Shown here: in pieces, positions 12,201-24,200 of the stretch
Layout: every line of letters starts with the position of its first letter
How positions within the stretch are numbered: position 1 is the stretch's first letter
Source: Apostichopus californicus
Lineage: Eukaryota > Echinodermata > Holothuroidea > Aspidochirotida > Stichopodidae
Length of the DNA stretch: 32,230 nt
NCBI GenBank assembly: GCA_020650975.1
Contig: JAIPMN010019838.1
Location: 1-32,230, forward strand
Direction of reading: 5' to 3'
The notes under the pieces: generated by a model
Told to the model about the DNA's origin: nothing
What the model saw: only the letters and a program-made list of their open reading frames with translations
Database searches by the model: none
Program-made: the position numbers and the translations under genes

Positions 12201-15200
12201 GTAAGGTAATGGTCTGCATGAGAGATTATGCACAAACAGCACACACAAGAACATAAAAATCTTACGTATGATCTTCATAAAACAGTTGAATAACCCTCAA
12301 CGAACAGTCCAAACTGTACTTGTTAACATCTAACAGTGACTATGGTAATACTCCTCTATGTAATTAAAGACAATGAGGATAATCAATAGAAATAACTACT
12401 ACCAAGTCTTCTGAGAGATGTATTTGCTTCAACAATTTAAAATAAAGACCACCCTACCTGCTTCAAAAGAAGTTCAGCCAGTAATCTGTCCTTCAGGTCA
12501 TCATATTTATCCTCAATTTCTTTCTCTAGCTCTCCTCTTAGCCTCAATTCAACATCTTTATCCTACGAGTACAAAACGGGGGAAAAGAAGTAAACCGTGC
12601 ACTCTTACAATTTGTAAAGTGAAACGTATGAGCAAGAACAGGTACAAAACATCTCAGGAAAATGCTATCACCATGACAACCATTCATATTCAAAACTTTA
12701 CATATCCTTGAGGCTTTTAACTTGATAACTAAGGGTTTAACTATTCCTTTATGATATATAGCTGAAAAATAGTGGACGAAGGTTATCATGTCCTAGTATA
12801 TGTAGTCCATTATCTTATAAGTATTTGAATAGTATATCATTTCAAGAATATATATAGAAGAAGCATGGAATAATTAAGGGTTCAGATTTCGTGTAGCAGG
12901 TTAGAAAGTACGGAATCTTGTCTCTTATAAAATACTATGGTTGGTTCATGAGTACAAAATGTGTGATACATCTTTGGACTTTCGCATAGTATTTTGCGAT
13001 GGGATAATGGATGAGTGATTCCCTGAGAAGGACAATTTAGTGATCAAGAAAATCTATAAGATAGGAACAACACTTCTGTGGACTTGAGGCAAATCTTGGT
13101 GAAATGAGCCAAAAAAACTAAATTGGCAGAAATTGTAGACTTCCAACCATTTCGAGAGTTTTTTGGATTTTTCTGTTTTTCTTGCTTTGATACCTTTTTT
13201 CCTTTTGTGATACTTACTTGTGTTTCTATAATCTCAATCGCCTCCATGATGTTCACCTGCCTCTCTTTCATCTCCTCTTCATCTTTCATCTCCTCCTCCT
13301 TCTCCAGCTTTGAAATTTCATCCTCTGACATACCTGACAGAATTACCAAAAAACAAAACCCCAAAAAAATTATTCTAAACACCAGTACTTTTAAACAAAA
13401 ATAACTATGACAAAACAATATGAAAAAGGTTTTTGCAAGTGGTAGCATTTTTCCCATTTATTGCATTCCTCAACAAACAAAGTAATGCCAAAAACATGTG
13501 CATTCTATAGAAAACCCTTAACTTTACTCCAGATGAAAATACAAACCTTGCTCTGCTCTCTGCTTCCTTTTAGCCAGTCGTTCTCGCAGACGTCTCTCCC
13601 TCTCTCGCCGCTGCTCTTCCTTCAACAGAGCGAGGGCGGCATCCGCTTTCATGGCATCCCCCAGTAACGCGGACGCCTCGTCAATCTTGCCCTCCTGCCT
13701 CAGTTTTCTCTCCTGCAGTCTCAACTGCATTATCTTCTGTTGTCTCTCTCTTTCGGATAATTTGGCCCAGTCTGCATCTCCCATCTGGAGAGGGTGACAA
13801 ACATATCAAATTATCATTGATTTGGAGAAAAGAAAAACAATTGAAATCTTATGACAAAATAACTCTCTTTCATAAATGATTAATGTCAACGATACCGTGA
13901 AACTGAGTTTCCCTCATTGACTATACCCCGACATAACCACTTTGTTATATCACAAATATAAATATTTGATAAATGCTACAAAATTTTGAGAGTAAGAACA
14001 ACATTATGATCTTCTGTTCTGTAAATGCAACACTTTTTTTTACCCAAAGCATTTATCCATGGTCCACATGCAATGGAGAGTTTTTTTGTTTGTTTTTGTT
14101 TAATAAATGTCTTGTAGTAAAATTGTCTTTTTATGTCATTATTATTTTAAGCAGATCATTTGAAAACAAAGGAGGACAAAGAATAATCACCTGTTTCATA
14201 AGAGCTTCGGCCAACACTTTGTCCCTCAAAGCATCATATTTATTTTCCACCATGGTGTCTTTGGTCTGTGAGCCATCTCCTTTCAATGAAGATAGAAGCT
14301 CAGCTTTTTCCTGGAATGACAGAGATAAAACACAAATTCATGCCAGAACTAATTCATCACTTTACTTTAATGAAGAAATATTAATGGGGGGGGGGGGAGC
14401 AAGCTTACAATACAAACACCTTTATAATAGGATATATATGAGGGTTTATTTTCTACAGCAAANNNNNNNNNNGGGGGGGGGGGGGGGTTGAAGCAAGCTG
14501 ACAATACAAACACCTTTATAATAGGATATATCTGGGGGTTTATTTTGTACAGCAAACAAAACACAGATAATAGTAGTATATGAGCACTTAGATGTACTCT
14601 AGAGAGTTTGGAGCTTGGCAAAGTAGATCATTCGTAGGGAAGAGAGAAAAAATTACTAACCTCATTCATTATACACTTACAAACTATAAAATCAAATGAA
14701 TTAACACACCCAGGAATACTAATAAAAGAAAAATAGCTAATTGTCAGGACCATAACTTAATAAAATCAAATATGCAAATGATAAGCTCTAAGAAATGATA
14801 GTTGATAATTTAACAATACTTCTGAGAAGTTGATAGTTAAGCATATATGCAGACACACATGGAAATAACAATGTACAAAACAAACAGACTGCTAACTTTA
14901 CTGTCTACTCTGATAATAAACTCTACCTCCATTTTTCTATTCTCTAATTCTTGCAGTATATTTTCTGATTTTTTATTCATATCTTCCTCCTCCTTCTGTA
15001 TTTCTTCTTCTTCCAGCTTCTGGGCTTCCTCCTCAGACATTCCTTTTGTTGAGAGGAAGAAACATTCAAAAGAAGAAAAAAGGAAAACATCTCACCCTCC
15101 AAGTAAAATAAATGCAGACGTCTTGTCCAAACTAATCAAAATGTAATTTATATTTCTAAACAACAAAACTGATTCAAACCTAAGGCATATAACTTTACAT

Positions 15201-18200
15201 AAGATCAAAGGTCTATTCATTTCACGTTGAACAAACTGAAGACAAACGAGATGTACGAGATCTTTATAATTTCTCACCAGACGCCATTCTCTGTCTTCTC
15301 CTTTCCAACCTCTCCCGCATCTGTTCCTCCTGAGATTTCCTCGTCTTCCCCATCAGGGCAGCGAGGGCAGCCTGATTCTTGGCGGCGTCTCCGAGGAGAG
15401 CGGAAGCTTCATCAAACTTTCCCTCTTGCCGTAATTTCCTCTCCTGGAGACGTAACTTGATCAATCTCGCTTGCCTCTCCTTCTCCGATAGATTGGCCCA
15501 TTCTTTAGCTCCCACCTACGAAAGTACATGATGAAATTAATTCATACATTATATGCCTAAGTCTGGGCTGGTAGAAAAGCATCAAAAAGTGTGGGGGGGG
15601 GGGCGGGGTGGAGATGTGGCAAGTTGGGCGCCATGAAATTTTGTGGTGTAGACCAAGAAACCGACCTCCCTCCCCTTTCCTCAATGTATAACACCAAAGG
15701 AAATGTGAGAGAAGGAAGTTGCAAAAAATTCTCAATCGTTTTAACAAAAAACATTTGAGCAATAACCTTTTGGTAATTGCTTTTTGTTACGCTGTGTTTG
15801 TGTACCGTACGTGGCAAATAAGTGGGAAGGGTCCTGTTCTCTACACACTGAGACCTGCAGCCATGTTAGTACTGCAATTTATGATCTGTTACTCTTCTGT
15901 AATTTAATATTATTTATGTCTTTTAGTGTGATACGATGTATGATAACTCCTGAATGCTGCCCAAAAATTCCAGATTAATTCAATTTTTCGATGGAAAGCA
16001 GTCCTTGGAAATCTACCTGTTTCATGAGAGCATCAGCCAAGATCTTGTCTCTCAAGGCATCGTATTTATCCTCCAGAGCTTCCACCAACTCTTCATCGTC
16101 AGTCTTCTTGACGAGGTCGGGCATCGTCACTACCAAGGTGATGTTGGCATTCACTCCGTACTTGGTCTCTTCGATCAATTCTTGTTGAATCTTCACCAGA
16201 TAAGAGTTTTCCTGTGGGTGAGAGGCAGGATTGACTGTGACCCGAACGAAATGATCTCAAATGGTTAATACTTCATTCTACAGACTACACCATCAGTCAG
16301 CTGTGAGACATTATGTTGTGAAGTTACCTTCTACAGACCGACCCTCCTTGAACTAAACCCTTTGCCTATGTGCAAAGAACTGTTACCAATGATGAATGGC
16401 TGTTGCTGAAGGAACCAAACTATCTGGACTGGTTACTTCATTCTACAAACTACACCACCAGTCAGCTATTATACATTATGTTAATAGTTACCTTCTACAG
16501 ACTGGCCCTCCTTGAACTAAAACCTTTGCCCATGCAATAACTGTTAGTCTGTTAACAATGAAGCTAGGCTGTTGCAGAGCAAAGAAGGAACCAAGCTACT
16601 ATCTGGAATGGTTTATACTACATTCTACTGACATTCTCCTTAGCCTTTCATAAGGACTGTTACAGCAGATGTAGCTTCATTGTTTCTAACATGTACGAGG
16701 GAAACTATTCCACATGGTTACATCATTCTACAAACTGTCATTTTTTTACTGATTAACAAAGTTAGCTTTGATTGAATGATTTCACAGAGTGAGATCCTAT
16801 GGACTACAATACTAGTACATATATAACAACCACTATCAATGTACCTTCCTGTTCCTAAACAGAGCAGAATTCAGCCTACCGCAGTAACATGAGAACCAAA
16901 CTTATTGTTCATAAACATAAAGGTACATATGCATGAGCCCTGGAAACATGAAAAATATTAATTTTCTTTCAAATGAAAATCGCAAATCATTAACTTTATA
17001 AATTTCTAAACCAATGTGCATGACTCACAGATAGCAGCATCATGTAAATAGCCAAGTTTGATTCACGCCAAAAGCAAACAACCGAAATTAAGATAAAAAA
17101 TCATATAACAGTACCTGGAATTCCTTCATTTTACAGTGCTGGATTATGATAACAATATCTGATATTTTCACACATCATATCTCATTACCAATTATTACTT
17201 AGTACCCACCCATATTCTTTACCACCATTAATTTTATTTGCCAATCCCAAGACTTTACAACCAAAGAAAGGATGCCTTTTATTTGTTTTTACCTTGTCGA
17301 CTAACTTCTTGATCAGAGCTTCACTCTCTTTATCCTGTTGGTCCTGGAGGTCAGCGATGATGGTCACTATTACATCATCTTCCCTGACCTTTGACCCTCC
17401 CTCTTTGGTCAGATAGACTGTCCTCGAAACGATCTTCAGTATGGTAGCTTCCAAGAGCAGCTGGATACGCTCTTCTGTTTGTTCTGTACGAGAAACACAA
17501 ATTCATGGGACTGTAAGGTATGACCTCATTCATTCTCAGTTGTTTATATTAAATATTAATTATGAAGGTAATCAGTTCTCTACCAGGTTTTAACTTTTAA
17601 GCTGGTCATACACCCCAATCACCGTATAACATACCAATCACACATTTACACACATGGACTGACATACCCACATAAATAGACTTACACATTGTCAGATGTT
17701 TATATTAAATATTATGAAGGTCATCAGTTCTCTACCAGGTTTTAGCTATTAAGTAGTCAATCACTGTATAACATACCAATCACACATATACACACATGGA
17801 CAGACATACCCACATAAGTAGAATTACACATTGTCAGATGTTTATTCATATTGTCACAACAGATCCTTCAGAGATGACTATAGGCATAAAGGTTAATATG
17901 TTGCAGACCATTCAATAACACTGCTTAAAGTCTTTTAACACTGTACTTCTGTCTACAACACTAATTTCAGCATGAAAGTCATTCATTTAGACCCCAAAAC
18001 ACTAGAAATATTGACAAATAGCATGTTACTTGTTGACAAAACATTCATTTTGACTGGACTTCAAAAAAGAGTGACTTGTTGCATATCTTCATCATTTTAG
18101 TCGTGAAATGTGTCACCAGCGAGAAGCTGATTTCCGACAACATGTAGAGAAAGAAACTACGATAACCTAGCATATGTTCTATTCTATTCTCTATTCACAT

Positions 18201-21200
18201 CGTGTACATCAAACGACCATGCCAAAGATAAAGCTAAGTGTGATATTTTTTCGTCATAAGAACTCACTTCTAGTGAGAGTTGTTATACTGTGCTGTAGTC
18301 TCTGCATTGTTTCCACTCTATGTTCGCCACTCATGTTCTCAGCGACCAGTCTCTCGTCCTCGGATAACTCTGTCTGCAGCAACACTAGCAGGGTCTGCCT
18401 CTCCTTCAGATGTTTCTGTTCCAGGGCCTTCAGCACTCCATCCTTTGCGAGGTAGAGCAAGTAGAGGAGGACGGAAATCGTGGTAAAGTCATAATAATAT
18501 TCCCGTAAACGTGACAAGGGAATGTTTAAGTTTCAGACACATATCATGATGTTTTGATTGGGATTTCATGAACATGTTAACTGATATTATTTTGATATTT
18601 TGTTCTGTGATAAATACAAGAGTGTACAATACACATTTTTACATCTCAGTTTACAATGTGGACATTCAGAACAACATCATGCTGGTATTAACTTATTTCT
18701 GGTTCAGTATGAGCAACCAAAGAAGCTTACTGGTCAAAGGCCATGATGCTATACGATGTCATATATTTGGAAAACTAATACCTCTGTAAATCAAATTTCA
18801 TGGTGGGGGGTGGGGGGTGGGGGGTGGGGGAAGTGAGGAGACAGGAAGTTAGACCGACGTTCACTGGGGTTAAAATTGCCACCCATGGGAACACCAAATC
18901 ACTGAGCTATGAAACTTATTTGGAGGCCAGGTCAGCTGTGTCCACCTCCATCCCACAGTGTTGGAACCCTACAGACATTTGAATAACTTGGTATATTTTC
19001 AGTAGAAGGTACCATTATTACACGGGGAATATCTTACTGCTTCACGATGAACAAGATACACTAAAACTGTCACATTTTGACCCCTAATTAATGGAATGAC
19101 CCAGATACCTGCATCGCTGCTCTGTCTCCGTTACTGACGACGGTCTCATCTACATCCTCTTGAATAGATTTCAAACTTCTCTTCTTCTGACGGGCTGCTT
19201 CCAGACGCTTCCTGGCCAACTCCTCCTGCCTCTCACGATCCTTCTTTAATCTGAGGAATGAACAAGACAGTATGATACTCACTATTATTTAACAGATAAA
19301 CAAAATATCTCTTCTCCGTATTTTCTACGTAGTGATAACAATGACCAATTTGGCAAGCAACAACCTACAAAAAACGGGATTTCCTTACAGTTTAAAAGTG
19401 CCTACACTTACAAAACATGAAACATCAAGCATGATGAGACTTGAAATAAACATTCAAGTACATACATTCAAGAAGTTTTCAAGTACCTACAGTTTAATAT
19501 CTCAGTAGTGTAAATATCATCAAAAAATATCTTTCACATGCCAATCACTTCCACCATATGACATACTGCACCCATGATACAACACTGTTCCTTTAACATT
19601 CACCAAGGAGTCTGGATGCTTCTTTTCAAAACCAAGGGAATAAATTACTCCTATCCAATAACACTCTTTAACATTCTCAACACAGAGACCAGATCATTTA
19701 AGTTATAAAATATGGTGAAAGTTCGTTATTCACCCTTCTTTCTTATCCAAATTCATCATCATCATCCATAAAAGAGACAAATAATTAAGAGAACCAAGAT
19801 AGTTGCTAAAAGCAATTAGGATGTCAGCCATTTGGGATATGTAACCTCCAAAATTTTGGGAAGGTGAAACAGTTCTTTCACTCATTTTGGAACAACTTGG
19901 TTTACCATGGCTGCGTGCACAGTGCCTTCACCATCCTCACTATATGACAAATGTGACCAGCTACTGAGGTACACTCTCATCCATCAGATCGGGGATGCTG
20001 AGAAGGAGAAGTCCCAGGAGCAGAAATGAGGGGGGGGGGGACAATTACACGCATGTGAAATAATCCTCTAAACACTCGTCAAAAAGAAACGGCTCGATAT
20101 TAGAAGCATGATCCATCCGTGAATCAGCACATTAATAGGGGCTTCCAATGAGCCTCTGTGTTGCATAGCCCTTGTGCAAATACTAGACAATGTAATATTG
20201 TGTATATACAGTGTTATATACAGTGTATGTGTATATACAGTGTAATACAGTAAAAACAGTGTACACAGTCAAATATACAGTGTCATATACATTGTATATA
20301 CAGTGTATATATACAGTGTAATACAGTGAATATAAATACTAGACTAGAAAGTAATATTTAAAAGAGGTGTTCAAAGCCTATCAGATCAACACAAGTGATA
20401 CCAACCTCTCCTCGGCAGCTGCTTGGTTCCTCTCAGCTAATCCTAGGACCAGAGCTGCTGCGGAGAAGTCGTCCTCCTTCTGGGCTTTACGTAACTCTCT
20501 CTTCAACCTGGCCAGTTCCGCCTGCCTCTCCCTCTCGCTCAAGTACTGCTTCTCCGCTCCTCGTAACTTTGCCAGCAGGGCGTCCTTCTCTTGGTCAAAC
20601 CGCCTCTGGAGGTCATCCAAGGGGTTCTTGGAGGAAATGTCTAGCACTTCCTCATCCTCTGAGAGACCTTCTTCATCTACATCATCAAGACCTGATTATA
20701 TACATGTAATAGACTGCTATATAAGATGGGTCATGAAACTACAAGCTTGCTGCTAGAATAAACTTCAGAAAATTGCTAGACATTTGCCATGATATCAAAC
20801 CATCAGTCCAAAGATAAATAAATTACATATATCAATTAAATCTATTAAACTAACTTCGTAGCAATTTGTACCAAAATTACACAAAAGGTGCAAATATTCA
20901 TTTTCCCAACTTTTTGAGTAATTCTGAAGACTAATATCTTCAACGTCGTAGTTCGAAATTGCACGATGCATAAATTTATGCAAGTTTAATTGTAAAGTGG
21001 ATAGACCCGTTATCAATGAATCGAGATGAAAATAAGAATTTTTAACAAACCCTGTTTCTGTCTTCTCTGACGTGCCTGTCGTCTTTTGTTGAGTTTATCT
21101 TCGTACTCTGCCCTACTGTCTCCCATTAATTTGTGCATCTGTAGGTCCAGTTCCAGAAATCCTCCCAACAGCTTTTGCAGTTCATCCACCTTCCCTATTT

Positions 21201-24200
21201 TAATAAGAACATATATAAGACAAATAAGGATTACAATGATAAATAGACAAATACATGATAAACCTGACAAATCTCTTTCTTTCTTTACCTAATTATCACA
21301 TCAAAAAACATCGAAACAATGTAAGAGATAATTGTTGATAATCAAAAGTGAGTTTAGAAAAGAAAAAAAATCCCAAAGCAGGTGGTTCTACAGTACTTGG
21401 TGTAAGGTCTCTTGTTAAATTGAATACCACAGACCATGAACAAAACTGTTAGTTTGTTGGAATATTATTCCAAAACCTGTCAAAAACTTTGAGAGCGTAT
21501 GCTAGTTTAAAAAGTAAAGAACAACATTCATCGAACAGGAAACTTATTTTGTAATCCAATGACAACAAATTTGTCAAACAAACACAAAAAAAACTGCAGA
21601 CGGCTCAATCACGACACTGTAATATGCCACAACACAATATTTGCTAAGCTGCCAGAATCTGTAAAAAGTGATTTTTTTTTTCCAACTTGTTATCTGAAGT
21701 AAAATGAAAGAGTTCGATGTTATTTTTGATATGAGATCTGTTGAATCATGTAGTAAATCTTCTATTCTTCTTTTTCTCAATTACCTTCTCTCCTGAGTCT
21801 TTTCTCCTCCAGTTTTAACTTCATTAACCTCCGCTGTCTCTCTCGTTCCGATATCTTGGCCCATTCTGCTTCACCGCATTGCTTCTTCAGCAGATCTAGC
21901 AGGCATTTGTCCTTCAAAAAGTCATACTTCTTTCGCAGAGCCTGCAAAACAAAGGTTATAGGATACTGTTTATAAAATCATGGTATCATAAACGGTGCGG
22001 GGGCAGAGTATATGGTGGGAGGGTGAGGGATGGGAGGGATGGGAGGGAGGGAGGGAGGGAGGGGGTGAGCAGGAGGAGGGTTGGGGGAGTAAGAGGAGAT
22101 GAGAGAGGAGGGTTAGTCTTGCACTACTGAATACACGATTTACTCTTCTATACCTATGCATGATGCAAGAAGCAACATACTTTAGGCATAGTGGACCAAT
22201 ATCATTTGGAGGGAGGCAATATTTCGCCTGAAAATGTGAAAATGGAAATCTGTTTGGTCTCCTTTAAAGCCAACACACTTACCTGACTTCTCATTCACTA
22301 TCGAATTTGTGGAGTTGAAATTCTCCGCCACCCCTCTTTCCTACCTCCAATTCCACCCCCCCCATATCCATTCCCCACCAGGATAAATGTACTTATAAGT
22401 CAGTCAAAGTACCATATCACTCATATTAAAAAGAAGGAACTTCAGAAATTAAGAGGTGCTAAGAATGAAACCGTCCCCTACAAACATTTCTCATCCATTA
22501 CGTGGTATCAGGGGGATTCTAATATCACCGATTTACCTTTTCAACATCCTATCACTAACCTAACTTTTCATTTGACCTAACTAAAGTACCTTCCAGGGTA
22601 TGTCTCACTCACAGACCACACAGCAACAATGTATGAAGTAATTAAACGCACCTTCATGAGACTGTCTTCGTCCGCCACCCCGTCGTAACGTGTAAACGCT
22701 ATCAGAGTATTCCGGCCGGCGTACAACTGTCTGTGTCGAATGAACTCCATCCTCAACCTCGAGAGACGGTCGTCAGTCTGTCGAAAAGGTTTTGCAACCG
22801 GTCAGAGATGATAGTCACTTTGAAATAATTATCATCTTTAAACCTGAGAAAGATTCTTTCTCCTAATATGAAACTTAGACATGACATTACATCTGAAAAC
22901 CAACTTTGTGCCCAAATAACTTTGAAAGTTTTGCCATGCTTTGTATATCTTTATGGAAGTACTGTAACTTGACTGAAATCCAACCATCTTTTAATCCTCA
23001 TCAATGTTTTAAATCTTTATTATTTCCTTTCTTACGATGACATTAAGATGAAATTTTAAAAAAAAGTCTGAAACTTGTGGTCAAATGAACTTTAAGTCGG
23101 ACAGTGTATTGCACACCAACAACATACAAGGACTGTACTTTACTGAAACCCAACCATCTTTCATTAATATACCAATGTTTAATTCCTTATCATTTCCTCT
23201 CTTACCGATTTCATGCTTTCTCTAATTCATGTTCTGTGTCTGCTTTTCATTTCACTTTTTTTATCACAACAACAATACAATATGCACATAACCTTTGATG
23301 AAGTCATATATATATACAGCATGCATAGTTGTGAATTTAAAATGAAGTGTTCGTAAATAGGCTCATGGCTTAACAAAGTAGAACCCTCCCATTGAAGAAG
23401 GGAAGAGCAAAAAACTAAGGAAGAAAGAAAAAGAACAAGGTAAGCCAACTTGTGCTCCATAAAAAAAAATCAAACATGAGATGTAATGTGTAATACCAGT
23501 GTACAATCACTGGACTTATTACTTTACCTTGATACAAATGGATATTAAATGATATTTCAAATTCTTGTTAATGTTTACTCCACAATCTCCTTCCATCTCC
23601 TGCCTTACCATTCCGTGCATCTTCTCGATGATCCGCTCAATCTCCTTGTCCTGAATCTCCTGCAGATCCACCATCAACGAGATGCTCACATCTTCCTGGG
23701 TCACCGCCGTCTCTGTCCTGGTCTCCAGGCTCTGTTTACGTAAGACGCTCTTGATGGCTCCTACCTCCTCCAGTATGTCCTGATTAGATTCGTTGTCACC
23801 TTGAGTAAACAAGAGCAAACTTAGGTTTGAGAAAATATCAAAAGACAACTACACCATCTTGATCGAAACACATTGTAGTCTTTGAGTTAGATGTACTGTA
23901 TATTTGAGCGCAAGAGTTTTTCGACATATGTGATATTAAGGTGACAAGTAATTTGTATTTTGTGCAGGCTACAAGGAAATCAAACAGCGTAGTTTTTCAT
24001 AGGTACCAATAAACAGAAAGTCCAGTGGTTTTGTTCCATTTTATGGATAGAAGTTATTTCCTTGGTCTCCATGGAGATGAGGAGGACGTACTGTGATACG
24101 AACTCCTTTTAAGACTGGAAGGTTCGTTGAGTGGCAAAGAATTCAAAGTCGGTGCCATAAAGTTTCGCTCCAGCATTCAACAAGAAGTAAACAGAAGCAA

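Noticed and set aside
13973..14491. Plus-strand open frame of 172 codons across the gap
   Set aside because: It runs through N bases and a poly-G run and overlaps the complement of E20; there is no coding character outside that overlap.
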